From positions 104,192-168,191 of the forward strand of contig NZ_JASISO010000012.1 of NCBI RefSeq assembly GCF_030063135.1: 64,000 nucleotides of DNA, read 5' to 3'. Shown piece after piece: positions 45,496-54,543 of this stretch. The notes beneath the pieces were generated by a model, which saw only the letters and a program-made list of their open reading frames with translations, was not told the origin of the DNA and did no database searches. Each line of letters starts with the position of its first letter. Position 1 is the stretch's first letter. Position numbers and translations under genes: made by a program. The DNA is from Streptomyces sp. G-G2. GTDB lineage: Bacteria > Actinomycetota > Actinomycetes > Streptomycetales > Streptomycetaceae.

Positions 45496-46535
45496 TCACC
45501 ACATCGGGCCTCACGAAGGTCTACCAGTCCCGTGGCCGCGAGGTCACCGCCCTGGACGGCGTCGATCTCCACGTCCGCGAGGGCGAGGTCTACGGAGTCA
45601 TCGGCCAGAGCGGCGCCGGAAAGTCCTCCCTCATCCGCTGCGTGAACCTGCTGGAGCGCCCCACCACCGGCACCGTCAGCGTCGACGGCGTCGACCTCAC
45701 CGCGCTGGCCGGCCGCGGCCGCCGCGCGGGCAAGGAACTCCGCGAGGCCCGCAGCCGCATCGGGATGGTCTTCCAGCACTTCAACCTGCTGTCCTCGCGC
45801 ACCGTGCAGGGCAACATCGAGTTGCCCCTGGAGATCCTCGGGGTCTCCGGCCGCGAGCGCTCCCGCAAGGCCCTCGAACTCCTCGACCTCGTCGGCCTCG
45901 CCGACAAGGCCAAGGCCTACCCCGGTCAGCTCTCCGGCGGCCAGAAGCAGCGCGTCGGCATCGCCCGCGCCCTGGCCGGCGAACCCAAGGTGCTCCTCTC
46001 CGACGAGGCCACCAGCGCCCTGGACCCCGAGACCACCCGCTCGATCCTCCAGCTGCTGCGCGACCTCAACCGGCAGCTCGGCCTGACCGTCCTGCTCATC
46101 ACGCACGAGATGGACGTCGTGAAGTCCGTCTGCGACTCCGCCGCCCTGATGAAGAACGGCCGGATCATCGAGTCCGGGACCGTCCCCGAGCTGCTGGCCA
46201 CCCCTGGCTCCGAACTCGCCCACGAACTGTTCCCGCTGACCGGCTCCGCCACCACCGCCGAGCAGACGGTCATCGACGTCACCTTCCACGGCGAGAGCGC
46301 CACCCGGCCGGTCATCTCCCAGCTGGCCCGTACCTACAACATCGACATATCGATCCTCGGCGCCGCCATGGACACCATCGGCGGCCGCCAGGTCGGCCGG
46401 ATGCGGATCGAACTGCCCGGCCGCTACGAGGACAACGTCGTCCCCGTCGGCTTCCTGCGCGAGCAGGGCCTCCAGGTCGACGTGGTCGACGCCGACACAG
46501 AGCTGGCCGAGCTGGTCAAGGATGGTGCCAAGTGA
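45492..46535 (+). CDS. metN: Methionine ABC transporter ATP-binding protein
   Basis: A 347-residue ATPase: Walker A GVIGQSGAGKSSLIRC, Q-loop FQHFNLLSS, signature LSGGQKQRVGIARALAG, Walker B KVLLSDEATSALD, switch His ITHEMD. A C-terminal NIL (ACT-like) domain (about 275-345) binds methionine and inhibits transport in characterised MetN. The GTG at 45492 gives VITTSGLTKVYQS, the usual family start. metI follows with GTGA overlap. Confidence 0.95.
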   Translation: MITTSGLTKVYQSRGREVTALDGVDLHVREGEVYGVIGQSGAGKSSLIRCVNLLERPTTGTVSVDGVDLTALAGRGRRAGKELREARSRIGMVFQHFNLLSSRTVQGNIELPLEILGVSGRERSRKALELLDLVGLADKAKAYPGQLSGGQKQRVGIARALAGEPKVLLSDEATSALDPETTRSILQLLRDLNRQLGLTVLLITHEMDVVKSVCDSAALMKNGRIIESGTVPELLATPGSELAHELFPLTGSATTAEQTVIDVTFHGESATRPVISQLARTYNIDISILGAAMDTIGGRQVGRMRIELPGRYEDNVVPVGFLREQGLQVDVVDADTELAELVKDGAK

Positions 46536-47200
46536 CCTGGTCCGAGATGGAGCCGCTGCTCACGCAGGGCACGTACGACACCCTCTACATGGTCCTGTGG
46601 TCCACCCTGGTCACCGTCCTCGGCGGACTGCCCCTCGGCATCCTGCTGGTCCTCACCGACACGGGCGGCCTGCTCCAGAACCAGGCGGTCAACAAGGTCA
46701 TCGGCGTGATCGTGAACATCGGCCGCTCGCTGCCGTTCATCATCCTGCTGATCTTCCTGATCCCGGTGACCACCGCCGTCGTCGGCACCTTCATCGGCCC
46801 CACCGCCATGATCGTCCCGCTGGCCATCGGCGCCATCCCCTTCTTCGCCCGGCTCGTCGAGACCGCCGTGCGCGAAGTGGACCGGGGCCTGATCGAGGCC
46901 GTCGAATCCATGGGCGGCGGCATCCCCACCCTGGTCGGCAAGGTCCTCCTCCCGCAGGCCCTGCCCTCGCTGATCGCCGCCGTCACCACCACCGTGATCA
47001 CCCTGGTCGGCTACTCCGCGATGGCGGGCGCGGTCGGCGGCGAAGGCCTCGGCTCCAAGGCCATCACCTACGGCTTCCAGCGCTTCGAGACCGGCTTCAT
47101 GGTCGCCACCGTCATCGTCCTGATCGCCATCGTCACGGTGATCCAGCTGCTCGGTGACGGCGTGGTACGCCTGCTCGCCCGCCGCGGCCGGACAGCCTGA
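46532..47200 (+). CDS. metI: Methionine ABC transporter permease
   Basis: A 222-residue permease with five predicted helices and the EAA loop EAVESMGGGIPTLVGKVLLP that docks to MetN. VNIGRSLPFIILLIFLIPVT is typical of MetI. GTG start overlaps the metN stop. Confidence 0.95.
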   Translation: MTWSEMEPLLTQGTYDTLYMVLWSTLVTVLGGLPLGILLVLTDTGGLLQNQAVNKVIGVIVNIGRSLPFIILLIFLIPVTTAVVGTFIGPTAMIVPLAIGAIPFFARLVETAVREVDRGLIEAVESMGGGIPTLVGKVLLPQALPSLIAAVTTTVITLVGYSAMAGAVGGEGLGSKAITYGFQRFETGFMVATVIVLIAIVTVIQLLGDGVVRLLARRGRTA

Positions 47201-47297
47201 CCGGGGCACGGCCCCCCCCACAGACTTTCTCTCCTCCCACAGCCCGCACTCGTCGTGCTCGGGCGTTATCCGCACCACCAGGAAAGAGGCACTCTTC

Positions 47298-48161
47298 GTG
47301 CGCACCTCCATCAAGTCCACCGCCCTCGCCGCCACCACCGCGGCGCTCGCCCTCGGCCTCACCGCCTGCGGCACCTCCTCGGACCCGTCCTCCGCCTCGT
47401 CCGACGGCGGCAAGACCGACGAGAGCAAGCCCCTCGTCATCGCGGCCTCCCCGAGCCCGCACGCCGACATCCTGAACTTCGTCAAGGACAAGCTGGCGGC
47501 GAAGGAAGGCCTCAAGCTGGAGGTCAAGGAGTTCACCGACTACGTCCTGCCCAACACCGCCACCGAGCAGGGCCAAGTCGACGCGAACTTCTTCCAGCAC
47601 AAGCCGTACCTGGACGACTTCAACAAGAAGAACCACACCCACATCGTCCCGGTGGTCAACGTCCACCTGGAGCCGCTGGGCCTCTACTCCAAGAAGGTCA
47701 CGTCCCTCACGGACATCAAGGCCGGCCAGACCGTCGCCGTCCCGAACGACCCCACCAACGAGGGCCGCGCGCTCCAGCTGCTCGCCGCCAACAAGCTCAT
47801 CACCCTCAAGGAAGGTGTCGGCACCGGCGCCAAGCTGGCCGACATCACCGACAAGAAGGGTCTGGAGTTCAAGGAGCTGGAGGCCGCCACGGTCCCGCGG
47901 GCCCTGAACGACGTGGACGCCGCCGTCATCAACGGCAACTACGCCATCGAGGCCAAGCTGGTGCCCGCAAAGGACGCGCTCGTCCTCGAGAAGGCCGAGG
48001 GCAACCCGTACGCCAACCTCCTCGCGGTGAAGGACGGCAAGCAGAACGACCCCCGGATCCAGAAGCTCGCCAAGCTCCTGAACTCCGACGAGGTCAAGAA
48101 GTTCATCGAGGACAAGTACCAGGGCTCGGTCATCCCGGCCTTCGGCACCCCCGCTTCCTGA
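47298..48161 (+). CDS. metQ: Methionine-binding lipoprotein
   Basis: A 287-residue NlpA-family protein. It has a lipobox LTACG with the acylated Cys at residue 24, then VIAASPSPHADILNFVK, VDANFFQHKPYLDDFNKK and VPNDPTNEGRALQLL, the ligand-binding segments of MetQ. It delivers methionine to MetNI at the outer membrane face. It is 97 bp after metI, same transcript likely. GTG start with GAAAGAGG upstream. Confidence 0.95.
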   Translation: MRTSIKSTALAATTAALALGLTACGTSSDPSSASSDGGKTDESKPLVIAASPSPHADILNFVKDKLAAKEGLKLEVKEFTDYVLPNTATEQGQVDANFFQHKPYLDDFNKKNHTHIVPVVNVHLEPLGLYSKKVTSLTDIKAGQTVAVPNDPTNEGRALQLLAANKLITLKEGVGTGAKLADITDKKGLEFKELEAATVPRALNDVDAAVINGNYAIEAKLVPAKDALVLEKAEGNPYANLLAVKDGKQNDPRIQKLAKLLNSDEVKKFIEDKYQGSVIPAFGTPAS

Positions 48162-48402
48162 CCCGTCCCCTCCCGTCCCCTTCCGTCCCGTTCCGGGTTC
48201 CCTCCAGGCTCCGTGCCAGGTTCCCTCCGGGCCCGGTGACGCCGCCCCGGCCCCGCACGCCCCCTCCCGGGCGCGCGGGGCCGCGCCGCTGCCCGCACAC
48301 CGCCACGACCTGCCCGCTTCCGGGCAGCCCGGCCCTGCGCGCTGCCGGACCGATACTGCATGCTGGGGCCCTACGGCCACGGTCTCAGGCATGGAGCTGC
48401 GC

Positions 48403-49209
48403 ATGACTACCACCTTCCCGGACGTCTCCATCAGCACGGACCGGCTGGTGCTGCGCCCCTTCGAGGAAGAGGACGTCAGCGCGCTCACCGCGATGATGAA
48501 CGACGAACTCATCACCGCCTGGACCCGCGCCCCGCACCCCTACACCCGCGCCGACGCCCACGCGTGGGCCACCCGCGACGCCCACGCCGTACGCACCGGG
48601 GGCCGGGGCATCATCTTCGCCGTCACCGAGTTCCTCACCCACCGCCTGGTCGGCGCCGTCCACGTCCGCAACACCGACTGGCGCTGCCTGAGCGTCGAAA
48701 TGGACTACGTCACCGCCCCCTGGGCCCGCGGCGAGGGCTACGCCTGCGAGTCCACGCTCGCCGTCGCCCATTGGCTCTTCCGCGACCACGGCTTCGAGCG
48801 CCTCGAACTGCGGACGGCCGCCGACAACACCGCCGCCCAGCAGGTGGCCCAGAAGATCGGCTGCATCAGCGAGGGCGTGCTGCGCAACGCGTGGATAGTG
48901 CGCACCCAGATGCCCGACGGCAGATGGGCCGACACCCGCACCGACCTGCTCGTCTGGGGCCTGGTCCCCGAGGACCTCGACGACCTCGACGTGCTCGACG
49001 GCTACGGAGAGTTCCACGTCGTGGACGAACCGGTGGTCGATCCCGTGCGCGATCCCGTGCGCGATCCCGTGCGCGATCCCGTGCGCGAGCCGGTGAACGA
49101 GCCGGTGAACGAGCCCGCGAAGGCCGCACCGGACACCTCCCCGGACGACGCCGCGCACGACCAGCGGCCGGCCGTGCACGGCCACGCCGCCGGGGCCGAC
49201 CGGACCTGA
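48403..49209 (+). CDS. RimJ/RimL-type GNAT acetyltransferase with repetitive C-terminus
   Basis: A 268-residue protein. Residues 1-185 are a GNAT domain of the RimJ/RimL type: TDRLVLRPFEEEDVSALTAM, VTAPWARGEGYACESTLAVA and LRTAADNTAAQQVAQKIG, GCISEGVLRNAWI. From about residue 205 on there is a low-complexity tail with DPVR repeated four times and EPVN twice. ATG 48403 has GGAG 6 bp upstream; ATG 48391 is possible. Substrate unknown. Confidence 0.85.
   Translation: MTTTFPDVSISTDRLVLRPFEEEDVSALTAMMNDELITAWTRAPHPYTRADAHAWATRDAHAVRTGGRGIIFAVTEFLTHRLVGAVHVRNTDWRCLSVEMDYVTAPWARGEGYACESTLAVAHWLFRDHGFERLELRTAADNTAAQQVAQKIGCISEGVLRNAWIVRTQMPDGRWADTRTDLLVWGLVPEDLDDLDVLDGYGEFHVVDEPVVDPVRDPVRDPVRDPVREPVNEPVNEPAKAAPDTSPDDAAHDQRPAVHGHAAGADRT
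49039..49110 (+). repeat. Tandem 12-bp repeats in the acetyltransferase gene
   Basis: GATCCCGTGCGC appears four times (49039-49086), followed by two copies of GAGCCGGTGAAC (49087-49110). They encode Asp-Pro-Val-Arg and Glu-Pro-Val-Asn units in frame. Confidence 0.85.
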
Positions 49210-49305
49210 CCCCGGCCCGCCCCGCTCACCAGGTAGTCTCACCGTGCCCGCCCACACCGCCGGGACGACCCCGCACCCCCACCCACACCAGGGAGACCGA
49301 CGACG

Positions 49306-50559
49306 ATGGCCGACCGGGTCACGGTGATCGGATGGGACGGCTCGCCGCTGACCGCGGCCGCCCGGTCGGCGCTCTCCGCCGCCACCCTCGTGGCCGGAGC
49401 GGGCCACCACCTGGCCCTCCCCGAAGTACCGCCCGGCGCCGAACGCGTACGCCTCGGCAGCCTCGGCCTCGCCGCCCGCCGGATCGCCGGACACCGCGGC
49501 ACCGCCGTCGTCCTCGCCGACGGCGACCCCGGCTTCTTCGGCGTCGTACGGGCCCTGCGCGCCCCCGAACACGGCCTCGAGGTCGAAGTCGTGCCCGCCG
49601 TCTCCTCCGTGGCCGCCGCCTTCGCCCGCGCGGGCATGCCCTGGGACGACGCCCAGGTCGTCGTGGCCCAGCGCCGCACCCTGCGCCGCGCCGTCAACGT
49701 CTGCCGCGCCCACACCAAGGTCGCCGTCCTCACCTCGCCCGGCGCGGGCCCCGCCGAACTCGCCCTGCTGCTTGAAGGCGTTCACCGCACCTTCGTCATC
49801 TGCGAGGAACTCGGCACCGACAAGGAACGCGTCACCGTCCTGACCTCCGACCGGGCCGCCGACCACAGTTGGCGCGACCCCAACGTCGTGATCGTCGTCG
49901 GCGGCGGGGGACCGGTCTCCGCCGACCCGGGCTGGCTCATGGGCCGGCCCACCGCCGTCGCCGTGGCCGCCGAGGGCGCCCGCGGCTGGGCCCACCCCGA
50001 CCACCACCCCGAGATCCTCGCCGGGGCCGCCACCAAGGAGGGGGAGTCGGCGCTGCTGCGCGCCGCCCAGCTGGCCCGCCTCGGCCCCCGTACCGGCGAC
50101 CTCGTCTGGGACATCGGCGCCGGATCCGGCGCACTCGCCGTGGACGCGGCCGCCTTCGGCGCGGCCGTCATCGCCGTCGACGCCGACCCGCGCGCCTGCG
50201 ACCGCATCGAGGTCGCCGCCCGCCGCCGGGGCGTCCTCCTCCAGGCCGTCACCGGCCGCGCACCCCACGTACTCGAAAACCTGCCGGAACCCGATGTCAT
50301 CCGCATCGGCGGCGGGGGAGTCCCCGTCGTCGAGGCCTGCGCGGACCGCCGCCCCGAACGGATCGTCACCCACGCCTCCACCCGCGACCAGGCGGAGGCG
50401 ATCGGCGTCGCGCTGACCGAACGCGGCTACACCGTCGAGTGCGCGCTCCTCCAGTCCGTGGGCATGGACACCCGGACCTGGCGCGAGCAGGAACGCTCCG
50501 TGGTCTTCCTGATCGCGGCCGAACGCCCCGTCCACCGTCCGGCACAGCCCGCGGGGTAG
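49306..50559 (+). CDS. cobL: Precorrin-6Y C5,C15-methyltransferase (decarboxylating), CbiE-CbiT fusion
   Basis: A 417-residue bifunctional enzyme of cobalamin synthesis. The CbiE-like tetrapyrrole methylase domain (about 1-210, RVTVIGWDGSPLTAAARSAL, VVLADGDPGFFGVVRALR) methylates C5. The CbiT-like domain (about 225-405, LVWDIGAGSGALAVDAAAFG, AVIAVDADPRACDRIE) methylates C15 and decarboxylates the acetate side chain. Both SAM sites are intact. With the next two genes it forms a B12 cluster. Confidence 0.93.
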   Translation: MADRVTVIGWDGSPLTAAARSALSAATLVAGAGHHLALPEVPPGAERVRLGSLGLAARRIAGHRGTAVVLADGDPGFFGVVRALRAPEHGLEVEVVPAVSSVAAAFARAGMPWDDAQVVVAQRRTLRRAVNVCRAHTKVAVLTSPGAGPAELALLLEGVHRTFVICEELGTDKERVTVLTSDRAADHSWRDPNVVIVVGGGGPVSADPGWLMGRPTAVAVAAEGARGWAHPDHHPEILAGAATKEGESALLRAAQLARLGPRTGDLVWDIGAGSGALAVDAAAFGAAVIAVDADPRACDRIEVAARRRGVLLQAVTGRAPHVLENLPEPDVIRIGGGGVPVVEACADRRPERIVTHASTRDQAEAIGVALTERGYTVECALLQSVGMDTRTWREQERSVVFLIAAERPVHRPAQPAG

Positions 50560-50803
50560 GCTGGCCGATCGTCGACCTGCCCTGACACTCCGGGCACGGC
50601 GGCACCACAGGCGGCGCGACGTGGCGCAGTCCACAGCAGACCGTGGCGGATTCGGCCACCAGGGTGGCGAACGGGCGCGACAATGCTTAGTGGTTGTCCG
50701 CGCTGGCGTGCCCGAAGGGGCTCGTGCCGCACGGCGGCCACGCTCGTTGGTCATACGGGCGCCGGGCGATCGAAGCAGCAACACCGATGGGCGAGGGGTA
50801 CGC

Positions 50804-53800
50804 ATGACTGACACCGGCCAGGTTCCGGGCGAGGGCCACCCGGACAACGCGGGCATGGTGGATCAGCACGGCATCCCCGCGCCGGTCCCGTCGCAGGCTC
50901 AGGCTCCGGATCCGCTCCATGATCCGCTGCCCGCCCCGCTGCAGGCTCCGAGCGGGTACGCCTTCCAGGACCTGGTGGACAACCCCGCCGAGGACGACGA
51001 CCTGTTGCTGATGCCCAGCGGCCAGGGCGCCTGGAGCGACCCGCAGGTGGTTCCCCCGGCACCGGTCTTCGCCGTGGAGGGCGGTTACGCCGACGGCTAC
51101 TACGGCGAGCCCGCGGCCAACGGGTTCACCGATACCGGTTTCACCGTCACGGGCTTCACCGACACGGGCTTCGCCACCGCCGCCGTGGTCACCGACACCG
51201 GCTCCTACACGCACGGCGCCCACGAGGCGGGCGGGCGCGATTCCGGCGCCCTCGACCTCGGCGGCCTGCTGCCGCCCCCGGCGGCCGCGCCCGTCGCGCC
51301 CCCGACCGCCGTGGCGCCTCCGGCGACCCCGGCCCGGCGCCCGCTCCACATGGGCCCCCCGGTTCCGGACGCCTCCGGTGGCCTCGTACGGTCCCTCGCC
51401 GACCGGGGCCCGGCCGCGCCGGTGACCCCGGTGGCTCCCGTGGCCCCGGCCCCGCCCGCCGCCGTCCAGGCCGCCCCGGCGCCGGTTCCGGCGCAGGCTG
51501 CGGCTCCCGCTCCCGTGGCCGCTCCTGTGGCCGCTCCTGTGGCCGTCGAGGCTCCGGTCGCGATGGAGGTGCCGGTCGTCGCGGAGGCCCCGGCTCCGGC
51601 CGAGGCCGCCGTGGAAGCGCCGGTGGAGGCGCCAGTGGAGGCGCCCGTCGTGTCGGAGGCCCCCGTTCCGGTCGCCGATCCGGTCGAGACGCCCGCCGAA
51701 GCGCCGGTCGAGGCACCGGTCCAGGCGGTGACGGAGCCCGTGGCTCAGCCCGTGGCACAGTCCGTGGCCCAGCCCCTGGTGGAGCCGGTGGCCGAGCCGG
51801 TCGCCGCGGCACCCGTCGAGGCCGAGGTCGCGGCCGAGGCCGCCGCAGAAGCCCCCGCGCCGCCGGTCCAGGTGGCCGGGGCCCCCGAGTACCTGGACGC
51901 CCCGCCCGCGGAGCCCGTCGCGGCCCCCGGCCCGCAGCTCGGCGAGGTCCCGCTCCAGGCCGGTACCCCGTGGACGGCGGAGCCGGTGATCGCGGCCGCG
52001 CCCGAGCCGCAGCCCGGTCCCGATCCCGAGCCCGCGCCGGAGCCCGTGGTGCTGGCCGCGCCGGAGTCGTTCGTGGAACCCGTCGCCGAGCCGGCCGTGG
52101 CCGCCGCGCCCGCGGAAGCGGTGGTGCGGGCCGCCGACCCCGTGCCGCTGATCGTCGTACCGGTCGAAACGCCCGCCGACGCCGCCGTCGAGCCGCAGGC
52201 CGAGCCCGTCGTGGCCGTCCCGCCCGTGGCCGGGCCCCCCGCCGAGCAGGCCCCCGAGCCGGTGGCCGCCGCCGTCGAGCCCGAGCCGCGGCCCGAGCCC
52301 GCCGAGGCGCGGCCCGAGGTGTTCGTCGAGCCCGCCGCGGCCGAGCAGCCCGCTGAGCCCGCCGAGGCCGAGGACAGCGTGCCCGCGGAGCGCGGCGCGC
52401 CCGCCCCCGGCTACGACGACGCGGAGCGCGAAGCGGTCCTGCGCGTCATGCGCGAACGCCGCGACATCCGCAACGGCTTCCGCACCGACCCCATCCCGCA
52501 CGAGGTCCTGCTCCGCGTCCTCGAAGCCGCGCACACCGCGCCCAGCGTCGGGCACTCCCAGCCCTGGGACTTCGTCGTCATCCGCTCGGCCGAGACCCGC
52601 CGGACGATGCACGAGCTGGCACAGCGGCAGCGCGAGGCGTACGCCAAGTCGCTGCCCAAGGGCCGGGCGAAGCAGTTCAAGGAACTGAAGATCGAGTCGA
52701 TCCTCGACACCCCGGTGAACATCGTCGTCACCGCGGACCCCACCCGCGGCGGCCGCCACACCCTCGGCAGGCACACCCAGCCGCAGATGGCCCCGTACTC
52801 CTCCGCGCTCGCCGTGGAGAACCTCTGGCTCGCCGCCCGTGCCGAAGGCCTCGGCGTCGGCTGGGTCAGTTTCTTCGACGAGCGCGAGATGGTCCGCGAG
52901 CTGGGCCTGCCCGAGCACCTGGAGGTCGTGGCCTACCTGTGCGTCGGGTACGTCGACGAGTTCCCCCAAGAGCCCGAGCTGATGCAGGCGGGCTGGTCCA
53001 AGCGGCGTCCGCTGTCCTGGGTGGTCCACGAGGAGACGTACGGGCGCCGCGCGCTGCCCGGCGAGGAGCCGCACGACCTGCTCTCCGAGACGGTCGCGAG
53101 CATCCGCCCGCTCGACGCGAAGGCGCTCGGCGAGGCGTGGGAGCGCCAGAAGCGCATGACCAAGCCCGCCGGGGCCCTGGGCATGCTCGAAATCATCTCC
53201 GCGCAGCTCAGCGGCCTCTCCCGGGTCTGCCCGCCGCCGATCCCGGAACCCGCCGCCGTCGCGATCTTCGCCGGTGACCACGGAGTGCACGCCCAGGGCG
53301 TCACCCCGTGGCCGCAGGAGGTCACCCTGCAGATGGTCGCCAACTTCCTGGGGGGCGGGGCCGTCTGCAACGCCTTCGCGAACCAGGTGGGCGCCGAGGT
53401 CTGCGTGATCGACGTGGGCGTCGCCGGGGACCTCCCCGCGACCCCGGGACTGCTCCCGCGCAAGGTCCGCCCCGGCACCGCCGACCTGTCGGTGGGCCCC
53501 GCGATGACCCGCGAGGAGGCCGTGGCCGCTATCGAGGTGGGCATCGAGACCGCCCGTGACCTGGTCGCGGCGGGCAACAAGGCGCTGCTCACCGGTGAGA
53601 TGGGCATCGCGAACACGACGGTGTCCGCGGCCCTGATCTCGGTGTTCACCGGGGTCGACCCGGCGGACGTCACCGGGCGCGGCACCGGCATCAACGACGA
53701 GACGCACGCCCGCAAGGTCGAGGTCGTCCGCCGCGCCCTGGAGCTCCACCAGCCCGACCCGACGGACCCGGTCGGCGTCCTGGCGGCCATCGGCGGTCTG

Positions 53801-54127
53801 GAGCACGCGGCGATCGTCGGCCTGCTGCTGGGCGGTGCCTCGCTGCGTACGCCGGTGATCCTGGACGGCGTCAGCGCGGGCGCGGCGGCGCTGGTGGCCC
53901 GGGCGATCGCCCCGGAGTCGCTGTCGGCGTGCATCGCGGGCCACCGCAGCGCCGAGCCGGGCCATGTCGCGGCCCTGAACACGCTGGGCCTGCGGCCGCT
54001 GATCGACCTGGACCTGCGGCTCGGCGAGGGCACGGGGGCGCTGCTGGCCCTCCCCCTGGTCCAGAGCGCGGCCCGCGCGATGCACGAGGTCGCGACCTTC
54101 GACTCGGCGGGCGTCACCGAGAAGTAA
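50804..54127 (+). CDS. cobT: BluB-CobT fusion with long disordered N-terminus
   Basis: A 1107-residue protein. Residues about 1-530 are Pro/Ala/Glu/Val-rich low-complexity sequence (many PVAAPVA, EAPVEAP repeats). About 533-755 is a nitroreductase-fold BluB domain (VMRERRDIRNGFRTDPIPHE; RNDIR-like flavin motif) that makes 5,6-dimethylbenzimidazole from FMNH2. About 760-1105 is CobT (VAIFAGDHGVHAQGVTPWPQ, GEMGIANTTVSAALISVFTG, AGHRSAEPGHVAALNTLG) that activates DMB with nicotinate mononucleotide. DMB could thus be made and consumed in one chain. ATG at 50804 follows GCGAGGGG. No cobalamin riboswitch was recognised in the 244-bp gap upstream. Confidence 0.93.
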   Translation: MTDTGQVPGEGHPDNAGMVDQHGIPAPVPSQAQAPDPLHDPLPAPLQAPSGYAFQDLVDNPAEDDDLLLMPSGQGAWSDPQVVPPAPVFAVEGGYADGYYGEPAANGFTDTGFTVTGFTDTGFATAAVVTDTGSYTHGAHEAGGRDSGALDLGGLLPPPAAAPVAPPTAVAPPATPARRPLHMGPPVPDASGGLVRSLADRGPAAPVTPVAPVAPAPPAAVQAAPAPVPAQAAAPAPVAAPVAAPVAVEAPVAMEVPVVAEAPAPAEAAVEAPVEAPVEAPVVSEAPVPVADPVETPAEAPVEAPVQAVTEPVAQPVAQSVAQPLVEPVAEPVAAAPVEAEVAAEAAAEAPAPPVQVAGAPEYLDAPPAEPVAAPGPQLGEVPLQAGTPWTAEPVIAAAPEPQPGPDPEPAPEPVVLAAPESFVEPVAEPAVAAAPAEAVVRAADPVPLIVVPVETPADAAVEPQAEPVVAVPPVAGPPAEQAPEPVAAAVEPEPRPEPAEARPEVFVEPAAAEQPAEPAEAEDSVPAERGAPAPGYDDAEREAVLRVMRERRDIRNGFRTDPIPHEVLLRVLEAAHTAPSVGHSQPWDFVVIRSAETRRTMHELAQRQREAYAKSLPKGRAKQFKELKIESILDTPVNIVVTADPTRGGRHTLGRHTQPQMAPYSSALAVENLWLAARAEGLGVGWVSFFDEREMVRELGLPEHLEVVAYLCVGYVDEFPQEPELMQAGWSKRRPLSWVVHEETYGRRALPGEEPHDLLSETVASIRPLDAKALGEAWERQKRMTKPAGALGMLEIISAQLSGLSRVCPPPIPEPAAVAIFAGDHGVHAQGVTPWPQEVTLQMVANFLGGGAVCNAFANQVGAEVCVIDVGVAGDLPATPGLLPRKVRPGTADLSVGPAMTREEAVAAIEVGIETARDLVAAGNKALLTGEMGIANTTVSAALISVFTGVDPADVTGRGTGINDETHARKVEVVRRALELHQPDPTDPVGVLAAIGGLEHAAIVGLLLGGASLRTPVILDGVSAGAAALVARAIAPESLSACIAGHRSAEPGHVAALNTLGLRPLIDLDLRLGEGTGALLALPLVQSAARAMHEVATFDSAGVTEK

Positions 54128-54543
54128 CCCCGCCCTCCGGTGGAGCCGGGCCCGCCCCTCGCGGGGGTGGCTCCACCGGTCGGCGAGGCCGAACCCGCCG
54201 TTCGCGGCCGACTGCCGGGTGCCGACTTGCCGGGTGCGGCTCGGTCTGCCCTCCGGGGGCACTTCGAACGCCGGTGGGGCTGGATGTCCCGCGGGCCGTG
54301 TTCCCGCTGCCGGGCGGCCGAACCAGCCCCGTCGGCGGGTGGGGCGCCTCCCGGGGGACGACGGGCCCGTGCCTCCGGAACGGCCCCGCAGGGGCGAGCG
54401 AGCCCCCGGCGGCCAACCCCGCCCCCGGACCGGCACCCCGCCACCCCGGCCCGTAACGTTGACCACGCGATTCGCGCCACCGCCGCCGCGAGCCCCGCCC
54501 GCACCGCCCCACCGCACGAAGAGCACCGCACGAGGAGAGCCGC
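54128..54543 (+). other. Intergenic region between cobT and cobA
   Basis: About 415 bp with no convincing gene. It starts with a terminator hairpin (54137-54179) and then holds Pro/Gly/Arg-rich chance frames on both strands without normal codon bias. The SD for the next gene (GAGGAG) is at its end. Confidence 0.55.
54137..54179 (+). terminator. Terminator after the bluB-cobT gene
   Basis: CCGGTGGAGCC (54137-54147) pairs with GGCTCCACCGG (54169-54179), and a second hairpin (CCGCCCC/GGGG) is nested inside the loop. Confidence 0.7.

Noticed and set aside
50560..50803. Possible cobalamin riboswitch before bluB-cobT
   Set aside because: No B12-box-like core or the expected long multi-helix structure was seen.
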